Notes under the pieces: model-generated
Database searches by the model: none
What the model was told of the DNA's origin: nothing
What the model saw: the letters and a program-made list of their open reading frames with translations, nothing else
Position numbers and translations under genes: made by a program
Assembly: GCA_002337385.1 (NCBI GenBank)
Contig: DDFY01000031.1
Location: forward strand, 468 to 16,308
From: Erythrobacter sp. UBA1916
Lineage (GTDB): Bacteria; Pseudomonadota; Alphaproteobacteria; Sphingomonadales; Sphingomonadaceae
Direction of reading: 5' to 3'
DNA length: 15,841 nucleotides
Part shown: positions 1 through 5,846 of the stretch, piece after piece
How positions within the stretch are numbered: position 1 is the stretch's first letter
Layout of the letters: each line of letters begins with the position of its first letter

Positions 1-114
1 CCAGTTTTGCACCAATGCGCGGTTCGTCGAGCGATAGAAGCCATAATTGGCTTCAGGCCCCGGGGGGCGACCGATCGGTTCGCCCCGCGCTTCCGCGCGC
101 TGGGTAATGGACAT
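1..114 (-). CDS. Hypothetical protein, N-terminal part, cut by left window edge
   Basis: A minus-strand reading frame starts at ATG 114-112 and stays open for 38 codons to base 1. The peptide begins MSITQRAEARGE and ends GFYRSTNRALVQNW. It looks coding: the composition is balanced, it has a Gly/Pro-rich segment and it ends in an aromatic-rich stretch. It is too short for ordinary ORF lists. No strong Shine-Dalgarno sequence sits just before the ATG; a GGAG lies further upstream than usual, so the start is not certain. A near-perfect palindrome at 64-86 lies inside codons 10-17. I do not recognise the family. The gene diverges from the par operon, separated by about 0.65 kb without a clear gene and by the 12-bp array. 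Confidence 0.5.
   Translation of the reverse strand, partial: MSITQRAEARGEPIGRPPGPEANYGFYRSTNRALVQNW
64..86. repeat. Long palindrome inside the left-edge gene
   Basis: GGGGCGA (64-70) and TCGCCCC (80-86) are perfect reverse complements. They enclose CCGATCGG, itself a perfect palindrome, plus one unpaired T. The whole 23-bp block could form a cruciform or mRNA hairpin in the first codons of the left-edge gene, or be a binding site for a dimeric protein. It may also be chance in GC-rich coding DNA. Confidence 0.4.
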
Positions 115-756
115 ATCAGATCGGCGGGAAACCGATGTTCTCCGTTATCGCGTGGAGCAGGCCCCCTCCCCTGCCTGTGCGGGGGTGCGAAGACGTTGCG
201 GTTGAAGCCACGTCCTTCCGACGCGGACTGGTTGGCGGGCGTACGATCGCTTCATGGTGCGGCTGTCTCAGGGTCCGAACGGCTCGATGAGCTCAAGCGT
301 CTCTATCGCGACGCCCAGCACGCTATCCTCTCTCGCGCAGGGACCCTTCCCTCCCCTGCCTCTCTCTATTCATCGTCCAATTCTTTCGCCGCAGTTCGTC
401 CCGGAGGCGTTGAAGTTGAGCGTGGCCGGAGTCAGCAAGCTTCTGGTCCGTGGTGTTGCCGCGAGTCTGGTGGTCGAGGTTACCCGACCGCGCACCTTGG
501 GGAGATTCCTGGCGGCCAATCTTGCGGTTACGTTCGGATACGCATCCCCGAAGCGCGGCCGACCAAGGTTGGCCCCCCTCCCCTACCCGCGGATCCGAGC
601 TTGTCGGCAATCTTCGACACCTTTGACGAAGAAATGGCCGAGATCGATCGCCTGCTTGCGCGCCATTGACTCCGCTATGGCAACGCTCCGGGTCCCTTAG
701 CTCACAGCGTCGGCATCGTCGGATTCCTTGATTTCTGCGGGCTTTTGGCATGTGCC
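115..756. other. Gene-poor stretch, possibly a decayed gene
   Basis: I see no convincing complete gene in these 642 bases. A plus-strand frame is open to the TGA at 667-669, and its last 25 codons (DPSLSAIFDTFDEEMAEIDR and on to the stop) look like a real acidic C-terminus with GC-rich third positions. A second coding-like patch in the same frame begins near 272 (SERLDELKRLYRDAQHAIL). The sequence between them reads as Arg/Gly/Ser-rich noise, so this may be a gene remnant. Three similar G-rich blocks on the minus strand (about 160-174, 344-358 and 573-588, core AGGGGAGGG) recur. No RNA gene or promoter is recognised. Confidence 0.3.
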
Positions 757-1044
757 GCATTGTGTGCCGCGCTTTGTCGTGCGCTGGGTGTCGCGCTGGC
801 GGGTTGTAACGCCATCGCGCTAGGTGACGCGCTCACGCCGTGTAATGCTGCGACGCTGTACCCAGCGCTGTCACCTTCTACCTCGCTTTTCCCAGCGCGT
901 GCGCTGTCGATGGCGCACGCGCTGGCCAATGTGCTCGCATACGCGCTTTGCCCTACGCCTGCGACTATAGCCGCGCCCACGCCTTGCACCGCGCATCCAC
1001 AGGCGCTATGCACCGCGCATATCAATTGTGTCGCGCTGCCCATC
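757..1044. repeat. 12-bp-period GCGCT array, candidate parS centromere/operator
   Basis: GCGCT or a one-base variant recurs in a fixed phase. Exact GCGCT starts at 769, 781, 793, 817, 829, 865, 901, 919, 943, 1003 and 1033. Close variants (GCGCA, GCGCC, GCGCG, ACGCT, ACGCC, GTGCT, TCGCT) start at 853, 883, 895, 913, 931, 955, 973, 979, 991 and 1015. Almost all gaps are 6, 12, 18 or 24 bp, giving about 24 units of 12 bp. TGCACCGCGCAT occurs twice, at 985 and 1009. The array ends about 45 bp before the ParA start. Short, evenly spaced direct repeats ahead of a small ParA and a ribbon-helix-helix partner match the known layout of type Ib partition centromeres (TP228, pSM19035), which also serve as operators. 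The role here is inference; the repeat sequence matches none I know. Confidence 0.65.
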
Positions 1045-1090
1045 TTACGCTACATGGGTGCCGCGCCTTCGACCCACAGGGAGTTCCTTC

Positions 1091-1777
1091 GTGCCAGTCA
1101 TCACTATCGCGCAGAGCAAGGGAGGGGCGGGCAAGACGACACTCGCACTCGCCCTGGCATCAGAATTCGAAGCGCTTGGCGGTTCAGTCTTCATGCTCGA
1201 CGCAGACCGCCAGAACAGCTTGCTCAACTGGCACCGGGATCGGATCGCAGCGGGCAGGGGAGGGGATTCGCGCATCGCCGTCGAAGACGCCTCGCAGCTT
1301 CGAGATTCCGATATTGGCGGCGCAATCGCTCGGGCCCGAGAAGTGGCCCAGCTCGTCGTCGTCGATTCTGAGGGAACCTCGAACTTCAAGACGGCCTACG
1401 CCGCCATGGACTCGGATTTCGTCGTCATCCCCACGCGTTCCTCGCGGCTCGATCTCGAGCGGACCGTCGAAACCAGCGACATGCTCGAGAAGATGTGCCG
1501 TGGCGTGCCGTACCGCGTGCTCATCACGCAGACGGGGCAGGTGGCCCGCTCGAAGGCCGAATGGGAGATCGACGGGCAGATCAGGAAGGCCCTGCCAACT
1601 TTCACAGACCAGATGTTCACGCTCGATGCCTTCCGCGCCATGTCCAATTACCGGATGACTCTCGCTGAAGTCGAAGCCGCCAACCTCGCCAAGACGGAAA
1701 AGGCCAGGCGCATCGCCCAAAGCGTCCTTGCCGATATTCTCAGCGAAATTCAGAACAAGGAGGCCGTGGATGCCTGA
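1091..1777 (+). CDS. parA: ParA-family partition ATPase (short, type Ib-like)
   Basis: A deviant-Walker ATPase of the ParA/MinD superfamily, expected to bind nucleoid DNA with ATP and move the plasmid through its centromere-bound partner. In the 228-residue product the deviant Walker A box is KGGAGKTT (residues 10-17, with signature Lys10). A Walker A'-like LDAD lies at 36-39 and a Walker B strand LVVVD at 88-92. It lacks the long N-terminal helix-turn-helix extension of P1/F-type ParA, so it is of the short type Ib size. GTG at 1091 is chosen because AGGGAG (1078-1083) lies 7 bp upstream and the protein then begins directly with the first beta strand, VPVITIAQSKGG. A GTG at 1028 is in frame but would add 21 unconserved residues read from the repeat array. 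The stop overlaps the next gene by 8 bp, so the two form an operon. Confidence 0.9.
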   Translation: MPVITIAQSKGGAGKTTLALALASEFEALGGSVFMLDADRQNSLLNWHRDRIAAGRGGDSRIAVEDASQLRDSDIGGAIARAREVAQLVVVDSEGTSNFKTAYAAMDSDFVVIPTRSSRLDLERTVETSDMLEKMCRGVPYRVLITQTGQVARSKAEWEIDGQIRKALPTFTDQMFTLDAFRAMSNYRMTLAEVEAANLAKTEKARRIAQSVLADILSEIQNKEAVDA

Positions 1778-2165
1778 AGACAAGGCCGCCGCAAGCAGCA
1801 TGGGCGATATCATCAGCTCTACACGCCAGCGACTGGAACAGCCCGAAGCGCCAGCCGACCGCCTTCGGGGCCTCGTAGCCGCAACCGCAGCGCCCAAGCC
1901 CGGCGGCGCACCTCCTGTGCAACGTGAACCCGCTGGCACGGCTGTGCCGGCGAACTATTTCCACCAAATTCCTGCAGAACTAGGCGTCACGCCCAAGCGC
2001 AAACCGCAGCGCGGGCCAGCTCGTTCTCTGCATATCAGCATGCGCTTGTCGCCCCCGGAGCGCGACCGCCTCGTGCGCTGGTGCGACGATCGCAATCTCA
2101 GCCTCCCGGACGGAATCATGGCGCTGATCGATCTGGTAGAAGGGGAGGGCGGCACGCCCAAATAG
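1770..2165 (+). CDS. Small ParA partner, putative ribbon-helix-helix centromere-binding protein
   Basis: A 131-residue protein starting at ATG 1770, with AAGGAGG (1757-1763) at correct spacing, overlapping the parA stop. Residues 1-80 are rich in Ala, Pro and charged residues and look unstructured. Residues 76-85 are basic (KRKPQRGPAR). The C-terminus (about 86-123) fits a ribbon-helix-helix fold: a short strand SLHISMRL, a helix SPPERDRLVRWCDD, a turn, and a helix LPDGIMALIDLV. In type Ib systems this gene position encodes the centromere-binding adaptor, whose flexible arm stimulates ParA and whose RHH dimer binds short repeats. There the arm is N-terminal, as here. By context it should bind the 12-bp array upstream of parA and repress the operon. 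I did not recognise the family by sequence alone, so the role rests on fold guess and position. Confidence 0.7.
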   Translation: MPEDKAAASSMGDIISSTRQRLEQPEAPADRLRGLVAATAAPKPGGAPPVQREPAGTAVPANYFHQIPAELGVTPKRKPQRGPARSLHISMRLSPPERDRLVRWCDDRNLSLPDGIMALIDLVEGEGGTPK

Positions 2166-2176
2166 GCGCTATTACG

Positions 2177-2187
2177 CTTTATGTGAG
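2177..2187 (-). repeat. Orphan iteron between par operon and rep 3' end
   Basis: Read on the minus strand this is CTCACATAAAG, identical to the iteron core found upstream of rep (for example at 3466-3476). It lies in the 45-bp gap between the stop of the par partner gene (2165) and the stop of rep (2211), more than 1.1 kb from the main array. It could be a secondary Rep-binding site, used for handcuffing or looping, or a relic. Confidence 0.6.
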
Positions 2188-2210
2188 GAATCGGGGGAGG
2201 GGGTCTTCCC

Positions 2211-3344
2211 CTAGGGCCGACCCCGGGCTCCAACGAAAGCTTTGCAGAACCCTTCCCACGATCTGTAGAGAGGCACGCCAGTCAGCGTCTTCAGCTTGTC
2301 TCCCATCTTCTCCCGAAACGCGCCGGCGATCAGGTCCTTGTCCCAACCACCTCCAAAATCGGCGACAATCGTGAGCAAACGCTGATCCCCGCAGAAATGC
2401 ATGGATCCTGTGGGGAAGGGCTTGCTCGAAGCCAGCGCCGCTACCGGAGCCGCCGCCGGGATCGCCGCGATCTGCTCGACGCTGCCATCGCGCCTGGCCC
2501 GCCGTCCGACCTTCGGCCGATCGAGCTCCTTGGCGGTCTCTTCCTGATCGACAGGATCCTTGGGACTGAAGGTCAGCTTGACCGCTTCAACCGGCCGCCC
2601 ACGCCCTGATCCCCTGATTTCTTCCCACTCCACGATGAAATCGGCGAGCTGGTCGATCTCCGCCTTCGATTTTGCGAGGACGTCGCGCCGAAATTCGGCG
2701 AAGTTCTTGAAGCTGCCGTCAGGCACACCGAGCCGCCGCCGCAGTTCATCGACGTTCATTTTGACGACACGGTTCTGGCGATTGATGATCAGGCAGCCAA
2801 GATCATACAGCGTGAGCGAATAGCGCGACTGAAGCGCAAGCATCACGCCGAGATTCACCCGCGCATAATAATCCGAACGCTGGATTACGCGCTTGAAACT
2901 CTCGGAGAATTGATACTCGACGACGCTCATGCCGTCCTCGGAGATTTCCTCCACGCAGCTCGACAGCAAAGACTGCGACATGATCGCAGGCTTGCCCTTC
3001 TTCGAGGTCGTCCGGATACGAACAATGACGCGCAGCAGTTCATCCATCACCGGCTGGATGCGCTCATTGCCCTTATGCGTGCCGCGCAGTTCCTTCTTGG
3101 TGATCGTGAAGGTCTTGCTGTCTTCCCCGGCTTCCGGTCCAGCCTTGCGCAACATCAGCGCAAAAGCCTTTCTTCCCGCGGCGCTCAACGACCCGGTCTC
3201 GAACTCGGATTCGACTAATTCCCCGGGTTTACTTACAAAGTCGAGGTCGCGGCGGCGAATCACGTCAGCCACCCGCAACGTCCGGCTCAGACCCTCAAGG
3301 TCAGGCGGAACCTCGATTTCAACCGTGTCCGAATCGAGCTTCAT
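2211..3344 (-). CDS. Rep_3-type plasmid replication initiator
   Basis: A 377-residue initiator of the Rep_3 (RepB/RepE-like) superfamily. Such proteins bind iterons through two winged-helix domains and open the origin. Family-like features are the first winged-helix region (about residues 77-155, with TITKKELRG), a YSLTLYDLGCLI helix at 175-186 and a second winged-helix segment, ELRRRLGVPDGSFKNFAEF, at 200-218. A Pro/Ala-rich linker (about 265-312) leads to a C-terminal tail, FCGDQRLLTIVADFGGGW, which exceeds the usual family core. The ATG at 3344 is the only reasonable start: an in-frame stop lies a few codons upstream. No clear Shine-Dalgarno is visible, and an iteron copy abuts the start codon, suggesting autorepression. 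The gene converges on the par operon. Its iterons lie upstream at 3396-4000. Confidence 0.85.
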   Translation of the reverse strand: MKLDSDTVEIEVPPDLEGLSRTLRVADVIRRRDLDFVSKPGELVESEFETGSLSAAGRKAFALMLRKAGPEAGEDSKTFTITKKELRGTHKGNERIQPVMDELLRVIVRIRTTSKKGKPAIMSQSLLSSCVEEISEDGMSVVEYQFSESFKRVIQRSDYYARVNLGVMLALQSRYSLTLYDLGCLIINRQNRVVKMNVDELRRRLGVPDGSFKNFAEFRRDVLAKSKAEIDQLADFIVEWEEIRGSGRGRPVEAVKLTFSPKDPVDQEETAKELDRPKVGRRARRDGSVEQIAAIPAAAPVAALASSKPFPTGSMHFCGDQRLLTIVADFGGGWDKDLIAGAFREKMGDKLKTLTGVPLYRSWEGFCKAFVGARGRP

Positions 3345-3351
3345 GTGAGTT
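3343..3351 (-). promoter_or_regulatory. Iteron overlapping the rep start codon, likely autoregulatory site
   Basis: On the rep coding strand the sequence is AACTCACATGAAG: the iteron core CTCACAT runs into the start codon ATG. On the plus strand it reads ATGTGAGTT. Relative to the plus-strand array copies it is inverted. Initiators of this superfamily commonly repress their own gene by binding sites at its 5' end, so Rep bound here would block transcription or translation. That is inference from position. An imperfect inverted repeat (ATAACA/TGTCAT, 3355-3372) lies just upstream. Confidence 0.5.
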
Positions 3352-3395
3352 GCATAACATCAGCTTGTCATAAAGAGAACAGCCCCCCCCGTTCA

Positions 3396-4000
3396 CTCAC
3401 ATAGACGTGCCCCTGAGCGCTCACATAAACCTCGCTGGCACCATTCGGCCGACAGCCCCCACGCACTCACATAAAGACAAAGGGCCCCCAACTGCCGACT
3501 CGCACAAACAGGCCGAGTCGCGTCCGCTCCCCCGAAAACTCACATAGAACTTTTGTCCGCCTGGAAAGGGCCGGGGAGGGGATTCCGACCCGACGAGCCG
3601 ATGCCCCCGGCGACTCACATATAGATCCCTACATCCCGCTGTTTTAATTGAGTTTTCTTGGCCACCCCCCATCGCTCACACAAAGGCGGGGGAATTCCTT
3701 ATTTCGAATACTCTTCACAGAAGGCTCCGCCCCCGTGCGCTCACACAAAGATCGGCCTCCCGCCAATTCGGTCCCCCACATGCTCACATAAACATCGGGA
3801 TCGCCGGCCAGCCATCGTATGGACAGCAAAACGCCCAGCGATTCAGGGCTTTCGAAACTGCTCTTAAGCCCGCTTCGCCCGCTTCGCCTGATTCCCCCGA
3901 AAACTCACATTATCCCCCGATCGCTCAGGCTCTTGCCCCCATCGCCTCGCATAGACGCCCCCGAGAACTCACGCAGAAGCCCCCGCATCCTCACAAGGAG
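3396..4000. repeat. Iteron array / replication origin upstream of rep
   Basis: The core CTCACATARA, usually followed by C or G, recurs on the plus strand starting at 3396, 3420, 3466, 3539, 3614, 3675, 3740, 3783 and 3904. Weaker copies start at 3499, 3946, 3968 and 3990. The copies at 3675 and 3740 share the variant CTCACACAAAG. A longer unit CCCCCGAAAACTCACAT occurs at 3529-3545 and 3894-3910, with a degenerate third copy at about 3958-3974. Spacing is irregular (22 to 75 bp, with one larger gap of 121 bp), unlike the tight tandem iterons of most Rep_3 plasmids. AT-rich patches (3641-3660 and about 3698-3718) inside the array could be the unwinding element. No good DnaA box was found; TTATCCCCC at 3910-3918 is a poor match. 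No gene is supported here. Confidence 0.75.
3869..3886. repeat. Tandem 9-bp repeat in origin region
   Basis: CCCGCTTCG occurs twice in direct tandem (3869-3877 and 3878-3886). It lies between two iterons in an otherwise iteron-free stretch (3794-3903). The function is unknown; it may be chance. Confidence 0.4.
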
Positions 4001-4213
4001 AGCACTCAAGCTATTGGTTTGCCGTCACAAATGGTGCCCGAATCTTAGAATCCATGAATCTATGAAGCTCCCGCGCTCCGCTTGGGCGTTTTTAAGATTT
4101 GATTCTTTGAGAGTAGCAGCTCGACGGTTCCGCATCACCGACAGGCTGGCGGCCAGGATAGAGCGACCAAGGAGAGAGGCAAGGGGGAGCAAGGACCGCG
4201 AAAGGAGCAGCCA
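4001..4213. other. Leader region before toprim gene with three 8-bp tandem repeats
   Basis: This gap holds no gene. At 4040-4063 three 8-bp units follow each other: GAATCTTA, GAATCCAT and GAATCTAT, with a partial fourth unit GAAGCTCC. The AT-rich stretch CGTTTTTAAGATTTGATTC follows at 4088-4105 and carries the reverse complement GATTC. This is the most promoter-like part of the region. It could be an operator/promoter for the toprim gene or the outer edge of the origin. Confidence 0.35.
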
Positions 4214-5050
4214 ATGGCCCTGGTCGCGCTCAAACCCACTCAGGAACTCGTCGATCTTGTCGGCTCGCTGGGCGGAACCTGGCACGGTCGCACGGCGATG
4301 TGTCCGTGTCCGGCCCACGCCGACAGCACCCCAAGCCTCTCCATCCGGCAAGGCAATCGAGGCATCCTCGTCACCTGCTTTGCCGGATGCGACCGTGACG
4401 ACATCCTTCGGGAACTGCGCCGCGTGCCCAGCCGGGGGCGGTTTGCCTACACCGACAACCCGGCGGCTCAGGCGGGCAATGCGAGCCGGCTATGGGACGA
4501 GGCGCTTTCCGTCGCCGGCACGCTTGCCGAGCGCTATCTCGGGATCAGGCACCTCATGCCGATCAGCCAGGATCTGCGGTTTCACCCGCGCTGCCCTTAC
4601 CGGCCAAAGCCGTGGACGACCTACCATCCCGCCTTGCTGGTCGCGGTTCGCGAGGGCCGGCGCCTGACAGCGGTGCAGCGCATATTCCTCGATCCAGTGA
4701 CGGCGCGCTATCGCATGAAGCTCATGCTCGGCCGACCGGCGCGCGGTGCCTGGCAAGGGGGAGGGCGAGGCGATGTCCTGGCACTCGCCGAGGGGTTCGA
4801 AACGGCCCGGGCGTTCACGCTCCTTCACGACATCCCCTGCTGGGCGAGCCTGGGCGCACGTCGTCTCGACCAGATCCTACTGCCCGAGACGCTGACCTCG
4901 CTGATCCTGGCCGCCGACAACGACGCCGAAGGGGCGATCGCCGCGGAGCGCGCGACCCTTCGCTATGCCCGCCCTGGCCTCAAAATCAGAAGCATGCCGC
5001 CAGAGCGCGTCAAGGATTGGGCCAAGGTCCTCGAACTGAGCCGGCGATAA
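4214..5050 (+). CDS. CHC2 zinc-finger / toprim domain protein (plasmid primase-like)
   Basis: A 278-residue protein with the architecture of small plasmid and phage primase-like proteins. An N-terminal CHC2-type zinc ribbon has its ligands in CPAH (Cys32, His35) and CFAGC (Cys55, Cys59), with the usual PSLSIRQ between them. The C-terminal half carries a toprim fold: catalytic-type Glu193 in LALAEGFETA and the acidic motif AADND (234-238). Such proteins bind nucleic acid and in related families make primers; activity here is not shown. No helicase domain is fused to it. AGGAG at 4203-4207 supports the ATG at 4214. It is followed at short distance by the quinone reductase and then the methyltransferase/helicase gene. 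A diverged paralogue lies at 14885-14040 in the same order next to the second helicase copy, so the two genes travel together. Confidence 0.85.
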   Translation: MALVALKPTQELVDLVGSLGGTWHGRTAMCPCPAHADSTPSLSIRQGNRGILVTCFAGCDRDDILRELRRVPSRGRFAYTDNPAAQAGNASRLWDEALSVAGTLAERYLGIRHLMPISQDLRFHPRCPYRPKPWTTYHPALLVAVREGRRLTAVQRIFLDPVTARYRMKLMLGRPARGAWQGGGRGDVLALAEGFETARAFTLLHDIPCWASLGARRLDQILLPETLTSLILAADNDAEGAIAAERATLRYARPGLKIRSMPPERVKDWAKVLELSRR

Positions 5051-5130
5051 CCGACTGCCGCGCACGCATTCGGAAACATCCGGATTGCGGGAGGCTGCGC
5101 TTCGGAGGAACGCCTTGCCTGGAGGCTCGA

Positions 5131-5709
5131 ATGGCACGCATCACGATCATCGATGGCCACCCCGATCCGGACCGCGCGCGGTTCATCCATGCGCTCGCGT
5201 ACGCCTATGCGGCCGGGGCAGAAGACGCCATCCATGAAGTGAGGCGGATCGACGTCGCGACTCTGGATTTCCCCATCCTGCGCTCGGCAAACGAATGGCG
5301 CGAGACCGATCCCGCAAAAGCCATCCACGACGCGCAGATCGACATCAGATGGGCCGACCATCTGGTCATCCTCTTTCCGCTTTGGCTCGGCGACCTACCG
5401 GCGCTCCTCAAGGCCTTTCTCGAACAGGTTATGCGGCCGGGCTTCGCGATCGACGAAACCGTGTCGGATCGGAATGCGAAGCTGCTCTGCGGCCGACCGG
5501 CACGTGTCGCGGTGACCATGGGAATGCCGGCCCCTTTCTATCGATTCTACTACCGTGCCCACAGCCTCAAGAGCTGGGCGCGAAATCTACTCGGCTTCAC
5601 TGGGATCGCGCCCGTTCGCCATTCCATCATCGGGGACGCCGAGGCGAGCGACGGCGAACGGCAACACTGGCTGAGCCTCATCAGCCAGTTCGGCCGGGAC
5701 GCGCGATAG
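5131..5709 (+). CDS. NAD(P)H-dependent quinone reductase, flavodoxin fold
   Basis: A 192-residue flavoprotein of the NQO1/MdaB (Flavodoxin_2) type, expected to bind FMN or FAD and reduce quinones or similar acceptors with NAD(P)H in the cytoplasm. The N-terminus ARITIIDGHPDPD (2-14) is the first strand with the flavin-phosphate loop. The family hallmark LVILFPLWLGDLPALLKAFL lies at 78-97, followed by EQVMRPGFA (98-106). AVTMGMPAPFYRFY (127-140) covers the second flavin-contact loop. GGAGG (5121-5125) sits 5 bp before the ATG at 5131; the frame is open much further upstream, but that part is the shadow of the toprim gene. Its length is normal for the family. It is absent from the corresponding place in the second toprim-helicase block, so it is a cargo gene added to one copy. 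Confidence 0.85.
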   Translation: MARITIIDGHPDPDRARFIHALAYAYAAGAEDAIHEVRRIDVATLDFPILRSANEWRETDPAKAIHDAQIDIRWADHLVILFPLWLGDLPALLKAFLEQVMRPGFAIDETVSDRNAKLLCGRPARVAVTMGMPAPFYRFYYRAHSLKSWARNLLGFTGIAPVRHSIIGDAEASDGERQHWLSLISQFGRDAR

Positions 5710-5846
5710 CGTTCGGCAAACAGCGGGGCCCGAGCCCTGTCCCGCCAGCGCCAACCAAGCCTCGCCGCAGTCGGGCAATCGTGAAAAGGGAAGGGGGGTC
5801 GAAGGATTGATGCTGCCGATGGGGCAGCCAGTCCGGAGACCCCTCA

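Noticed and set aside
323..760. Minus-strand 145-codon ORF with a helical-looking end (LQRLRDELRRKNW)
   Set aside because: Mostly Arg-rich noise, overlaps the array start, and has no convincing ribosome-binding site; too weak to call.
702..1043. Minus-strand 113-codon ORF across the array
   Set aside because: Ala/Ser-rich composition caused by the repeats; no start signal and no recognisable family.
745..1371. Plus-strand ORF with a tetrapeptide xxAL repeat (CAAL-CAAL-CRAL-GVAL and on)
   Set aside because: The four-residue period is the translation of the 12-bp DNA array. The frame runs on into parA in the wrong frame and has no ribosome-binding site. The DNA-level explanation is better.
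2198..2212. Hairpin AGGGG/CCCCT as a terminator between par and rep
   Set aside because: Only a 5-bp stem, no T-tract on either strand, and it overlaps the rep stop codon.
3910..3918. DnaA box TTATCCCCC
   Set aside because: Two mismatches from TTATCCACA at important positions, and no second box.
3396..4000. CRISPR array
   Set aside because: Repeats are only 10-11 bp with irregular spacing, and no cas genes are present. Iterons explain them.
4492..5130. Long upstream extension of the quinone reductase frame
   Set aside because: Shadow of the toprim gene. The GGAGG at 5121 and family start at MARITIIDGHP fix the start at 5131.
5812..5828. Hairpin GCTGCC/GGCAGC before the left helicase gene
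   Set aside because: Short 6-bp stem common in GC-rich DNA; no T-tract and not present before the second copy.
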